A stretch of 64,000 bases of DNA from Alopecurus myosuroides (GCA_028641055.1 CM054060.1:61347371-61411370); one strand, 5' to 3'; shown: positions 45,054 through 57,337, counted from the stretch's first letter. Made by a program: numbers and translations. Notes: generated by a model not told the origin, from the letters alone.

Positions 45054-47179
45054 ACTCCCCCCAAGCTTAGCTTATTGCTTGTCCTCAAGCAACTCCGTGA
45101 AAATTGAGTGCATAAAAGACTTTTACGAACACATTTGTTTCATATGATGTAAATATACTCACTATATGATCAAATACTTAATTATGCTCATGATAAGATA
45201 CATGCAAGATACTGTCACTTAATATCTATGCAGACCATGAAGAGAAAAAAAAAATTAATAATAAACAACATGAAGCATAACTATTTGCAAGATTGTAATA
45301 TTCATAATAGGATCTGATAAAGTGGTATCTCGCTTGCCCTTATGTGTGGGGCAAAACATAAATGCCAGGGCACCTCTAAAGTTCAAGGGAAGAATAGAAA
45401 TAAAGATATCAAAGATACAAGTATCAAAGTTATACCACAATCAACCGTGCTTTGGGACAAACACATCACACTAAGAATGAAAATTATGCTCTCAAGAAAG
45501 TGCTCAAAGAATATGGTGGAGACTCAACATAAAAGTAAAAGAAAGGCCCTTCACGGAGGGAAGCAGGGATCACTCATGTGCTAGAGCTTTTATTTTATTA
45601 AACATAGGTATTAGAAGTTTGACACTCCTCCCATCCATCTTTCACAAACCATGGCTAACCGAATCCTCGGGTGCCTTCCAACAATCACATACCATGGAGG
45701 AGTGTCTATATTTAGGAGAGGTGTATTCTAATGTCAATGAATGGTAAACATAAAATACAGTACGTCACAAGCCAACTGGATTCACAAGAGCGACTCCCAT
45801 ATGAAGGACGCATCTGGGTAGAAGGTCATACCTATTTCTCTTTTGTTTACACAATTATGCTTTGACTGATAAATCGGGGGCAAAAATAGTGAAGAGAATT
45901 TGGTTGCATTAATTTGGGGCTGGGCACCCCGCTGCCAGCTCTTCTATCAATTGGATAAGCGGATGAATCCACTAGTCGAGGGTGTGAAATCCAATCAACG
46001 AGTGAGATAAAGATTCTCTATTGACGTCCTCATGAGCAAAAACAAGAACACAAAACAGGACTAATTTTGAAAGTTTTAAAGGTAGCACATGAGTAATTTA
46101 CTTTGGAGTGGCAGTTAAATACCACATGGGAGTTTATAGTGGACTCTATGGAATAACTTGGTTTTCAGGGAGTTGGATGCACGAGTAGAGCTCATACTGA
46201 GTACATGTGGAGGTTAGCAATAGACTAGGAAGCGACAATCAAGAGAGCAACAACTATCATAATCATGTTTGCGACAAAGTAAAATTAACTGAGGCATAAA
46301 ATTGATACTAGAACTCTGAGGAAAAATAAATCCTCGAGGCTTATTGACTTTTTGTTTTCAGTCTTAGCATGCGTGAGCATGTGCCAAGTCGATTCAAATG
46401 AAATAGTAAGAGGAGGCTACCATAATGTCATACCCTTCTACGAATAGAACAATGCGAACAAATATTTATATGACATGTCATTTACCATTAATAAATTGGA
46501 ACAAAACATGAGAGAGCACGAACTATTAAGCAACCATTAAGTCACATATATCTTATATGAACAAACTAAGCATGCTCACATAGATGGATATATGTACAAA
46601 AATGAAAGCAAATAGAATATACCAGACTCTCACCACAACTTGAATTGTCATAGATCTTCATTATTGCTCTTCACTTGTGGCTCGAAATATATAATGAAAA
46701 CCAAGCTCCAATGGAGTCACGGACGACTGTTGAATTATGCAGCAAACTTTACAAAACAAAAAAAGAACAACAGATATTTTTGGGTTTTTTCAATTAAAGA
46801 TCGAGCAAAAGAGAGCAACCAAACAAAGCAAAATCTTTTTGGTTTGAAACAAGAATAAAAGAAAGCAAGCAAACAAACAAAACAAAATATTTTTGGGTTT
46901 TTTAATATTAAACTGCAACTAAAGGATAAAGCAAACCAACTAAAGAAACAAATAGAGAGAAACAACAGAAATATTTTTGGTATTTTGTGTTTTGGAAAGC
47001 GAAACAAAACATAAAAACAAAAGAAATGAAAGAAACGGAAACAAGCGAAAGAAACAAAAGGGAGCGAAAGAAAATAAAACATGGATATACAAAGAACCGA
47101 GAGAACAAGATATATAAATGAGTGTGATGTCGGTATACCTCCCCCCCCCCCAAGCTTAGGCTTTTTGCCTAAGTGGAGA
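45054..47179 (-). other. 3' noncoding region of the Athila-like element
   Basis: Directly next to the LTR (45054-45068) is the purine-rich tract of the minus strand. The module AAACATAAATGCCAGGGCAC near 45354 and others are shared with the neighbouring elements. An A-rich stretch (46735-47100) and a C-run at about 47142-47152 followed by AAGCTTAGGC precede the ORF end. Confidence 0.6.
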
Positions 47180-48307
47180 TCAATCATGGAGCGTGAAGTA
47201 TCCCCACTGTGGTGGGTCATCCCTCGCATGGTCGTACTCGGGTGCATAAGAGGAGCATGATGCAGCGGGTGCATAGTCATAGCCGGGGTACTGATATGGA
47301 ATTTGCGTGGCGTCGTAGGGCTGGACGAAATCACTATCGTCCCCTTCTCCGACGTCCTCCCCTTTCTGGGGGTGATGCTCAAGGTATGTGTCCAGCTCAC
47401 TCTCAGAAAGCATCCATCCTTGCTTGCCATTAAGATTAAACAAAAGAGGTGCAGGCAAAAGTACTTTCCTAACAGTTTTAGTAACTCTCCACCTAGATTG
47501 TTTGGAGAAAGTTATTTCAAAAGATAAGTTGTGAAAGTGAGCATGGGTAGAAAGAAACTTATGTTGAACCATGGAAACAAGATCAAGCATGTCTATAGGA
47601 AACTGCAGGTCTAGAGGATGTGGCTCCAAACCATGCAAAGCTAGCAAGCGCGAGGCAATAAGGCCTCCACAAACTCCGCCCTTCTCCCGGTTATGTGAGA
47701 GATGGTAAGAAATCAAAGCGCCAAAGTTATAAGACCTATCACATCTTAAGGCAGCTGCAATAAACGCCAAATCATAGACAGATAGCTTGTTGGCAGTTTT
47801 TTTAGCTAACACACATTTAGAAATAAAATAGGCAAAGTATCGAATGCTAGGGAGTTGGATTTCTCGAATTTTACCACTCTCCCCTGTGAAGCTTCTGCCT
47901 TGGCAAATCTCTCCATATAAATCCAGCAGTGGTTTAGGCTGCCCACTTATCTTCTCACAAGAACCCCACTCTGGTACCTTAATAGCTGCACAAAAATCAC
48001 TGAAAGGCAGACTCGCAGCTTTATTGTAAATTTTATAGTGGACCATTGGATTATTTTAGGACCATTTAAAACAAATATCTTGCACCACATACATAGTTAG
48101 TTTCACATGTTGGATAGGTTCATCCTCAATGAAATAGTCCAAGCCTGCATTCTGCACAAGAGTGATGAAATCCTGCAAAATTCCTGTAATTCGCATAAAT
48201 TCCTGACACGGATAAATTGATGGGAACACTCTCTCTTCGGGGTGCACAACCATGACCTCATGCAACTCCAACTCATGCTGGTTTAGTTGATACACATTTT
48301 GCTCCAT
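47180..48307 (-). pseudogene. Athila-type late ORF of unknown function
   Basis: One frame from 48307 (MEQNVYQLNQHELELHEVMV) to 47180, with a single in-frame TAA near 48056. The part after the stop is an open 288-codon frame from MVHYKIYNKAASLPFSDFC. Visible features: WGSCEKISGQPKPLLDLYGE, then AYFISKCVLAKKTANKLSVY, then NFGALISYHLSHNREKGGVC followed by GGLIASRLLALHG. The acidic, Tyr-rich tail ends QWGYFTLHD. No signal peptide or transmembrane segment is obvious, so it is not a classical envelope protein. Its position between protease and 3' LTR, and the GG(L/I)I-R pattern, suggest the ATHILA ORF-1 family; this rests on memory of that family and needs a profile search. Confidence 0.6.
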
Positions 48308-49269
48308 CTATGAAATTTTTCAACAATCATCACAAAAATTAATTTCAAGCAACTATAAGGTGGAGATTACCATAGGGACTTATATGAGAGCTAAACATAC
48401 TTAAAAAATACATTATTTTACTCAAATTAAGCATGCAAACTCACATAAGCTGTCACCTACAGTACCAAAATACTCAAGAAATACTTCACTAAACAAAATT
48501 CTACTTGGATCATCGGAGGAGTCACATACCGGAGATCAAACACACCAAAAATCAGCGCAAATGATGGGCTGAAGAAGGAGATCGAAAATCCAGAGGAAGA
48601 ACAACAAGAACACGGGTTCCAAGAAATGTTTTCAGTTTGGGAGTTGAGAGAGAAGACTTTGGCAGTGGAGAGAGTTAGTGGGTGGCTAGGAGGCCCCACA
48701 CCATGTGCTGGCACCACCAGGGGGCTGGCCGCGCCACCCCATGGTGTGGGTGACTGGTGGGTCCCCCTAGGGCCTCCCGGGTAGCTTTCTGCCTTATTTT
48801 TGACGTAAAAATTTATTATAATTTTTCTGGAAATTTTCGAGAAACTTTATTTTTGAGGTATTTCCAGAATTTTAATAGTTAATAAAAACCAAGAAAACAA
48901 AAGTGAAAGGTGGAAAACAAAACCAAAACCAGCACTACAGAGGTTCTATGACACTCTGATGGAAGAATATCCAAGGAAAACAAAGGTGGTAGAGGTCAAA
49001 ACAAACGTATGGATGGTGAAAACATGCATAACCTCAGAAATCAGAGTGAAAATGTCAGGAAAACATGCATAAGGATGGTGGAAAACATGATTGTACTCGA
49101 GTAGAAATGTGATAACAGAACTAAACATGGTGAAAACATAATGGGGAAGGTGAAAACATAGTGAAAACATTGTCCTCTTCATTCAAAATCATTTTTTTAA
49201 CAAGGGTGATCAAGTCTTGTTACTAGAATAATTTTGAAATGAAGCAAAACTTTGCTAATCACTAAATAG
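48308..49269 (-). other. Noncoding stretch where pol would be expected
   Basis: Between protease and the late ORF, where an autonomous element carries about 3 kb of polymerase, there is less than 1 kb without coding capacity. It contains CACCATGTGCTGGCACCACC near 48700 (LTR-like GC-rich words) and a cluster of GGTGAAAACAT-like words on the plus strand at about 49012-49170. Confidence 0.6.
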
Positions 49270-49585
49270 TTATGTTACCTCAACCTTGATATACATAGTC
49301 CCAATCATAATAATTTCATATTCCTTTGGTGGTACTAGAATGGGACAATAAAATTCTCCAATCTTGATGGTCTCAATATTTTCGATTGAATTTAGACCAT
49401 ATTTCTTATCAATCTTCTTGGGAAAATAAACAGTGTGCTCTTTAACATTAACATTAAAAGTAACTTTTCCTTGATTGCAATCAATAACAGCCCCTGCAGT
49501 ATTAAGAAAAGGTCTTCCAAGAATAATAGACATATTATCATCTTCAGGCATTTCCAACACAATAAAGCCAGTTAATATCAGACAA
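49270..49585 (-). pseudogene. Protease C-terminal part of the Athila-like element
   Basis: Continues the protease after the LINE. The joined frame reads VAN then CLILTGFIVLEMPEDDNMSI and ILGRPFLNTAGAVIDCNQGK. ILGRPFL-x-TAGA is the C-terminal retropepsin signature. It stops at 49270 after KVEVT. Confidence 0.85.
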
Positions 49586-52500
49586 TTTTTTTTTGAAAAT
49601 TTTACCATAGGGCAAAGACCCTATGGTATAGATTTCAATTATATGCTGAAAGCCAGGAGCTTACAAAGGGGGGATGAGAGGGAATTACAAAGGGATTACA
49701 AATTTAGGGAGGAAAAAAATGGAGTTGAAAGTAAATAAACATTAGAAGAAGATATCTGATATCCAATCAAAAATATCTTGAACTACCAATGGGGATACCC
49801 TATGTTGATGAAGTAGAAGATCATTCTGCTAGGTGACCTTCCATCTGTTGAATGTTGGAGTGATGCCATTGAAAATAAAGTCGTTTCTGCCTCTCCAGAT
49901 ATTCCAACAAACACAAACAAATATTTCAGTGAAGCAAGGTCCTCCAAAAACCTTTTTGGCTCGAAGAAATCTTTGGGAGAAGGGGAGGGACATATCCCAA
50001 TGTATTCTAGCAGTAGACCAGCATTTGGCAGCAAACGTGCATCAAAAGAAAAGATGATCACGCTCTTCTCTAGCACTCTGATCACAGAGAATGCAATTTG
50101 GTCCACCCTCAAACGACCAATGTTTTCTGAGCATTAAGTCTTTAGTATTGAGTCTGTCCATATGAAGTAGCCAAGCAAACACTCACAGTTTGGGTAGGCA
50201 TTTAGATTTCCAGATGGAGATGAAGGATTCCGTTTTGGGGAGTTGAGAGAACATAAAAGTGTAAAACCTTGACGCAGTGAATTGAGTGGATCCCCAAGGG
50301 AAGCATTTGGAATCCGATAAATCAGTATTAAGCTGAATGGATTCAAGTATCTCTTGTAACTGTTTGAATTCTTCATACGCTTGTGTAGACAGGGGGAGTG
50401 CAAAAACATTGTTAACCTCCCAGCTAGACTTCATCACTTCCACCGATGAGTTTTCATCTAACACAAACGAGTACAGCCAAGGAAAACGATCGCACACAAG
50501 ATATTTGTTCAGCCAATAATCTTTCCAGAACAATGTTGTCAGGCCATTGTTAATACCAGAGGTAGTAATGCTTCTGTAAGTGTCAATTAGTTTAAAGATG
50601 TCACGCCACCAGAAGGAACCACGTACGGATTGTGCATGGGGGGAGATGAGGGACCATAGAGCGACCAAACCAAATGTACCCAGGGGTGTCATGCTTACAG
50701 TAGAATTTGTGGAGGTGCTTCATGAGAAGGGCTTTGTTATGGATTTCCATATTCTTGACTCCGAGTCCACCATGGATCTTAGGTCTACAAACAAGGGGCC
50801 ATGCAGCCAGCGAATTAACCGTGTGCCCCTCATCATCTTTGCTCCATAGGCATTGCCTTCTCACACGATCAAACAAGGCAACTGTTGTTTTGGGGATACG
50901 CAGTGAGCATAAGAAGTGCACCGGAAGGGATGAAAGAACGGAGTTTACTAGAGTTAGACAGCAACCATAATCAAGGAAACGGACACTGGCATTCAGTCTT
51001 CTCTCCACCTGGTCCACAATGGGTGAGAGATCTTGTATAGTTGGACGGGTGTCGCCCAGAGGAAGCCCAAGGTAAGTAAATGGGAGGGAGCCAGTAGAAC
51101 ATTCCATTGTGGTCGCAAGCATGTGAAGTCTCTCTAAAGTTATATTAATAGGCACAATGCAAGACTTAGAATAATTAACAGTGAGGCCCGTGGCGGCAGA
51201 GAACCTGATCAGAAAGTTTTTAAGAACAGTGAGCTGGGTAGGACATGCTTGGAGAATGAGCAGTGTGTCATCTGCATATTGAGCAATCGTAAAATCAGCT
51301 CCTGGAATCGGTAGGGGTGGTTTGAGGGATCCATCCATCATGAGTGAGTTGACCATAGACTGAAGGTGATCAGCCCCTGCCACAAATAAGATAGGGGAGA
51401 ACAGGTCACCTTGACGAACACCTCTACGACATGGGATTTTTTTTCCTGGGACCCCATTTAGTAACACCGAAGACGAGCCAGTGTTAAAAATAGCCTATAC
51501 CCAACAGATCCATCTGTGATCAAACCCCCAACATTTGAGGGTAGCAAGAATAACAGCATGTTCAATAGTATCAAATGCTTTGGCAAAATCCAATTTCAGA
51601 ATAACCACTTCTGCCTTGGATTGTTTACATTGATGTATATATTCATATGCCCAACCAATGCAGTCATGAATTGATCTGTTATTGAGGAACCCATATTTGT
51701 TGGCATGCACTAAATCCAAAATTTTACTTTGCAAACGATTAGCCAGAAGTTCGGTAATCAATTTGAAGGAAGAATCCAGTAAAGAGATAGGTCGAAAATC
51801 ATTTGGGCCAGTGGGGCTAGATAGCTTGGGGATGATAGCAATATAGGCATCATTAATACTCTGAAGATTAACAGTATTGGACCAGAAATCTTCAAAAAGT
51901 TTATAAAAATCCCACTTAATAATAGGCCAGCAAATTTTATAGAACATGCCATCAGGTCCTGGGCCTTGCCAATTGGTATGTCTATAATCACTTTATCGAT
52001 CTCATCATGTGAAAAAGGTATAGGAAGAACCGCAAGGCCGTCCATAGGGTGCATATATGCAGAGAAATCAAATGAAGGATCTATTGGTGCAGAAATACGA
52101 AGTCTCTGTTTGAAAGTGGTTCTGAGTAAACAAGCCTTCTCGAGGTGATCCGTGGCCAATGTGCCATCTCCCCTATCTAGGGAAGCAATCAAATTATGTC
52201 TATATCGAATGGATTCCATGGAGTGAAAGAATTTGGTGTTTTCGCCCCCAAATTTAGCCCATCGAGTGGTACACCTTTTTTTTCCAATATTCTAGCTTAC
52301 ATTCTAGGAGGAATTTGAGTTTACGCTTAACGATAGCCCGGAAGTTCCATTCAGTAATATGTAAGACACGCAGCTCTTCAATCTCATCCAATCGAAGGAT
52401 GGTGCTATTGCAGTTTTCAATATAAAGCGATAACATCGAAATACAGGTGGACCAATTTCGAAGAGCTTTACGTAAGAGCTTAAATTTGCCAGAAATGGCA

Positions 52501-53018
52501 TGGGCACTATCCCCCGGAAAATGTATGTCCCAAATGCGTTGGACAACGTCTAGAAATCCCGGGATCTTGACCCAGTGATTCTCAAATCGAAATACTACTC
52601 CTTTGGGAATTTCGGTGCCAATAGAGACTACGCATGGCAAGTGATCAGATGTAGGGCGAGAGAGCGTACGGACAGTAGAATTAGGGTATTTGAGTGTCCA
52701 TGCATATGAGGTAAAGAACCAATCGAGTTGGACTAAGAGGGGATCCGTTTGCATGTTACTCCAGGTATAACAACGATCCTTGATGGGGAGCTCAATGAGA
52801 CCTAGATGGCCAATGATATCATTAAAAGTAGCCATGTCTTCAACGTTGGCTCCCGGGCGATTACGACTGTCAGAATAACGATAGAAATTGAAGTCTCCAA
52901 TGATGATCAAATGGGCATCAAGAGTAATGTTTAAATGAAATAGCCAGGCAACAAAGTTCTCGCGTGCAATTCCCTCACATGGCCCGTAGACGTTAACTAA
53001 AATAAAGGATTCAAGCGT
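49586..53018 (-). mobile_element. 5'-truncated LINE inserted in the protease gene
   Basis: A minus-strand non-LTR retrotransposon ending in a short A-tail (T-run 49586-49594 on the plus strand). It starts within the endonuclease domain (NVYGPCEG) at about 53010. Removing it restores the protease frame (VAN-CLILTG). Only ATT could be duplicated at the target, so a normal long target duplication is not visible. The 5' truncation is typical of LINE integration. Confidence 0.85.
49783..53010 (-). pseudogene. LINE endonuclease / reverse transcriptase / zf-RVT
   Basis: Domain order on the minus strand is as follows. Part of the AP-type endonuclease (53010-52254) has IIIGDFNFYRYSDSRN and a C-terminal TSDHLPCVV. 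The reverse transcriptase (about 52219-50690) shows NDFRPISLLDSSFKLITELL, LKLDFAKAFDT, RRGVRQGDLFSPILF and the catalytic AQYADDTLLI. The zinc-finger RVT domain (about 50700-49783) contains ALWSLISPHAQSVRGSFWWR and later KCFPWG-type words. Frame changes near 51960 and stops near 51493 and 50600-50700 separate the pieces. The YADD active site is intact, but the protein as a whole is broken and 5'-truncated. This is the only reverse transcriptase in the window. Confidence 0.88.
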
Positions 53019-53282
53019 ATTAGCAACTTGAACAGGAACATCCTCGCATATACCCACAGGAATAGAAGTAGACTTATCAGCCATTTTAAAAGATATCTCA
53101 GTTGGTATTAATTTTTCTAGGAGTCTTTTATAGAGAGTAAAAGGCATGACACTAACTCCAGCTCCCAAATCACACAGAACGGTTCTAACATAATTATTTT
53201 TAATAGAACAGGGAATAGTTGGTATACAAGGATCTCCAAATTTCTTAGGAACCTTGCCATTAAAAGAGTAATTAGCAAGCAT
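53019..53282 (-). pseudogene. Protease N-terminal part of the Athila-like element
   Basis: MLANYSFNGKVPKKFGDPCI leads to the retropepsin active site VLCDLGAGVSVMPFTLY. The frame runs by chance straight on into the LINE endonuclease, forming a 342-codon artificial fusion frame down to 52254. The protease resumes at 49585. Confidence 0.88.
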
Positions 53283-53310
53283 AGTAGAAATTTCCTCAAC
53301 ATGAATCTTC

Positions 53311-55275
53311 CTATTGTTTATATTTCATATATTTTGCATAAGGAGGCAATTTAATAGCATCAGTTAAAGGAATTTGCAAGAACAAGGGTTTCATCCATTC
53401 ACAAAACTTGTTATACTCTTCTTCTTCTTTTGATTTGTGTTTCTTATTAGGATAAGGCATTGGTTTTTGTACCCAAGGTTCTTTCTCATTACCATGTTTA
53501 TTAGCAATAAAATCTTCCTTAGTGTACTTTGTATTTTTAGTTTGCCTTTCAGGTACCTTTTCAATTTCTTCTTTATCAGAAGCATCATTCTTTTCATTAC
53601 CACTTTCAGTTTCAGCATCAGAGATAGATATACTATTAGGATCTTTAGCAAGTTCAGAGGATTCTACAGCGGTTTTATGTTTCTTCTTCTTTTTCTTCTT
53701 AGTATGAATATCATTATTATTAGTTTGCTGAGAATCTTGTTCAATTCTTTTAGGATGTCCCTCGGGATATAAAGGATCTTGTGTATCAATACCACTTCTA
53801 GTTCTTATTTCATAAGCATGTTTTTCTTTAGAAGCATTAACTAGCAAATCTTTTTGCACTTTAGCAAGTTGATCAATTTGAGTTTGAACCATTTGAAAAT
53901 GTTTAACAGGCATTTTAACATCATTAGAGGTTCTTTATATAATACCATGCAAATTATCAATAGCTCTAGAGTTTTCCATTGGGTGATTTTGCACTCTCAT
54001 ATTAAAATTATCTTGCTTAATAACATAATTATCAAATTCATCTAAACATTGATCAGAAGGTTTATTATAGGGAATATCTCTACTATCAAAATATTGGAGA
54101 GATTGTACCTCAATGGTGGATGAGTGAGGGATTGGCTTACATAATTCTTCTATAGGTGGAAGATTCTTCACATCTTGAGATTTAATACCCCTCTCTTTAA
54201 GAGATTTCTTGGCTTCTCTCATCACTTCATCATTTAATTCAATCATTCCCCTCTTCTTGGGTGTTGGTGTTGGTGTTGATACTGGAGTAGGGGTCGGCTC
54301 AGGTTCAACCATAGTCCAATCATCATGATTATGGCTTATTTTAGCCATTAATTCCTCAGCTTCATCTGGAGTTCTTTGCCTGAAAACACAACCAGCACAA
54401 CTATCCAGGTATGTCCTAGATTCAACAGTTAGTCCATTATAGAATATATCAAGAAGTTCATTATTTTCTAGCTTATGCCCAAGTGTAGTCCTAACTAAAG
54501 AACAGAACCTTGCCCAAGATACAGGCAATTTATCTCCTTCCAATTGCTTGAAATTAAATATATTTTGTAAAGCAACATGTTCAGCACTAGAAGGAAAATA
54601 TTTCTGAAAGAAAGCATTAACCAAACCAATAGGACTATCAATAGATCCCAGAGACAATTTATTAAACCAAGTTTTAGCTTTATCTTTTAATGAGAAAGGG
54701 AATATTTTAGCAACAAAGTAGCTACGTTTCTTAAGATCATCAGAGAATAAACTACTCAAAGAGGAGACCTCATTCATATGTTTCATAGCACTTTCATTTT
54801 CAGTACCACAAAAAGTTTCTTTCTCAACAATAGATATATAAGATAACTCAAGAGACAAATCATGATCCTTATCCCTAATATTAATAGGAGAAGTGGCAAA
54901 TTTATCATCAGGAGATCATTTACATTTAACAGCACGACTTTCAATAAGACTTATAACAACGTCTTTATCCTTCATAGCATGTATTTTATCAATAAGATCA
55001 TCCTTAAGTTCAATATAGGAATCATCACTAGGAGTTTTTCTAAACTCAGGTGAAATAGCAGGAGTAATAGGATTTTTATCAGGAGTTTCAGTGTTTGCAA
55101 CATTTTTAGCTTTAGCAATAGTAGCATCTAAGAAAGGACCAAGAGAACCACTCTCATCAAGCACAGTAGAAGCATCATCAAAAGTATCAGAAGTATTTTC
55201 AGATTCAGCAGAAGTAGCACGTGTAGCATGTGTATGTGGTGGTGTAAGCAGCTTACTCATAACAGACAAGAGCAA
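53311..55275 (-). pseudogene. gag of the Athila-like element
   Basis: One frame from about 55275 to 53311, with in-frame stops near 54916 and 53935; the protease follows after a frame change near 53300. The retrotransposon gag domain is at 54858-54300: FPFSLKDKAKTWFNKLSLGS, FFQKYFPSSAEHVALQNIFN and SWARFCSLVRTTLGHKLENN. The C-terminal part is Lys-rich (a run of seven Lys) and ends IKLPPYAKYMKYKQ. YAKYMK before the protease is typical for Athila-type polyproteins. No CCHC knuckle is seen. Confidence 0.85.
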
Positions 55276-55410
55276 GAGAGGTGTTCAGAGTTGTGCCTCT
55301 TCTTGTAGTGGATGGTAATATAGGAACCTTTCCATCACGAGTCTTACCCATGAAGAATTATTGGAAGTAGATAATAGTACTCTCCGGTGAGCTCGCAAAT
55401 AAAGTTATGC

Positions 55411-55428
55411 TCCCCGGCAACGGCGCGA
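55411..55428 (-). other. Primer-binding site of the Athila-like element
   Basis: The minus strand reads TCGCGCCGTTGCCGGGGA, one mismatch from the tRNA-Asp complement, 11 bp from the LTR edge at 55440. Confidence 0.85.
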
Positions 55429-55439
55429 GAAAATAGTCT

Positions 55440-56831
55440 TGATGACCCACAAGTATAGGGGATCGCAACAGTCTTCGAGGGAAGTAAAACCCAAATTTAT
55501 TGATTCGACACAAGGGGAGCCAAAGAATATTTGTGAGCCTTAACAAGTGAGTTGTCAGTTCACCTGCACCTGAAAGTGGACTTGTTCGTAGTGGTTTATC
55601 AGTAGTAACAGTTTTATAGTAGTAGAAAATGAAATAATAGCAGAAGTGAAATGAAAACAGCAGCAGTAGTGTTTGAAGTAAACAACGGGATTAAATATTG
55701 TAGGCATAGGGATAGATGAACGGGCGTTGCATGGATAAGATAGTTCATATAATAATCAAGACATGGGCATTGCAGATAAATAAGGTAAAGCATCCAAGCA
55801 CTAAGTAACCATAGGCATGTGTTCCGTAAATAGTCGTACGTGCTCGCAATGAGAACTTACACAACATCTTTTGTCCTACCAGCCCGTTTTCAACGGGGCC
55901 TTAAGGGAACTACTGGTAATTAAGGTGTTCCTTTTAATAGAACACCGGAGCAAAGAATTAACACTCCGTGAACACATGTAATCCTCACATCACAGCCATC
56001 CCCTCCGGTTGTCCCAATTTCTGTCACTTCGGGGCCTCGGGTTCCGGACAACGATATGTGTAAACAACTTGCAGGTATGATCAAGAAACAATAATTATCA
56101 TCATGATTCAATAACATGTTCAGATCTAAGATCATGGCACTCGGGCCCAAAGTGGCAAGCATTAAGCATAACAAGTTGCAACAATATCAATAGCACTAAT
56201 AGAGGATACTAGGCACTATGCCCTAACAACACGGCATTATTACATGAATAATCTCATCCAATCCCTACCATCCCCTTCAGGCTACATCGAGGGGATTACT
56301 CACACATGGATGGGGGAAACATGGATGGTCGATGGAGAGGCGTTGGTGATGATGATGGCGATGATCTCCTCCAATTCCCCGTCCCGGCAGGGTGCCAGAA
56401 CGGAGTTTCTGATCCCCGAAAAAGGATTCGCAATGGCGGCGGAGCTACGGACTTCTTTCTGGAAAACTAACGAACCCCCTCAAGTTTTAGCATTGAAGGC
56501 CATATATAGTCGAAAGGAGATCCCGAGGGGGTCTCTGGGTGGCACACACCACCAGGTGGCGCGGCCTAGGGGGCGCCAGGGGGTGGTGTGGCCCCCCTCT
56601 GGCTCTTCTCCTGGCCCCCTTCTGGCTCCCGGGGACTTTTGTTGTTTTAAGACCAATGGGGTCTTTTCTGGGAAATTTCCCGAAAGTTGATTTTCCTGCA
56701 CAAAAACGAGACACCAAGGTAATTCTGCTGAAAACAGCGTTAGTCTGTGTTAGTTGCATCCAAAACACACAAGTTTAGAGGAAAACAATAGGAAAAGTGT
56801 TTGGAAAAGGAGATACGTTTTCGACGTATCA
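55440..56831 (-). repeat. 5' LTR of the Athila-like element
   Basis: 1392 bp; on the minus strand starts TGATACGTCGAAAACGTATC at 56831 and ends GTGGGTCATCA at 55440. Confidence 0.9.
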
Positions 56832-56836
56832 ATCAT
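56832..56836 (+). repeat. Right target duplication ATCAT
   Basis: Matches 43661-43665. Together they mark the insertion point inside the gag codons for W-M-I. Confidence 0.92.
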
Positions 56837-57337
56837 CCAAGTAGTCGGTCCATGAGTGGGACAATTCTTCACTAAAGATTTCATTCTTTCCCAAGCTTTA
56901 GCAACATGCTCATTATCAAGTTGCTTAAAATTCAAATTGCTACTTCTTAAAGATATATTCTTAGCAGGAGGATAATATTTTCCAATGAAAGCATCTTTAC
57001 ACTTAGTCCAAGAATCAATACTATTTCTAGGAAAAGATAGCAACCCTTCTTTATCTCTTCCTCTCAAAGAGAAAGAAAATAATTTCAGTTTAATAATATA
57101 TCCATCGACATCTTTATATTTTTGCATCTCACATAGTTCAACAAAATTATTAAGATGTGAAGCAACATCATCAGAACTAACACCAGAAAATTGCTCTCTC
57201 ATAACAAGGTTTAACAAGGCAGACTTAATCTCATAAAAACCAGCAGTAGGAGCAGGTGGAGCAATAGGTGTGCTAATGACATCATTATTGTTGGTGCTAG
57301 TAAATTCACACAACTTAGTGTTCTCAGGAGTAGTCAT
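56837..57337 (-). pseudogene. gag N-terminal part of the gag-protease element
   Basis: Starts MTTPENTKLCEFTSTNNNDV at 57337. The gag domain core is visible: LKLFSFSLRGRDKEGLLSFP, KCKDAFIGKYYPPAKNISLR and AWERMKSLVKNCPTHG, ending WMI at the insertion of the Athila-like element. It continues at 43660. Gag would form the particle and bind template RNA. Confidence 0.88.

Larger units (their letters stand above)
43666..56831 (-). mobile_element. Complete non-autonomous Athila-like element (gag-protease-ORF, no pol)
   Basis: The element is 13,166 bp with LTRs 43666-45053 (3') and 55440-56831 (5'), and a 5-bp target duplication ATCAT on both sides. The primer-binding site is at 55411-55428 and a purine-rich AAGCTTGGGGGGAGT lies next to the 3' LTR. 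From 5' to 3' on the minus strand it encodes gag (55275-53311), protease (53282-49270, split by a LINE) and an Athila-type late ORF (48307-47180). Reverse transcriptase, RNase H and integrase are absent. It inserted into the gag of the surrounding element. Confidence 0.92.

Noticed and set aside
46735..47430. 231-codon minus-strand frame rich in Phe, Leu and Ser
   Set aside because: It overlaps the late ORF in another frame and runs through an A-rich (T-rich on the minus strand) tract, so its hydrophobic look is compositional and not a membrane protein.
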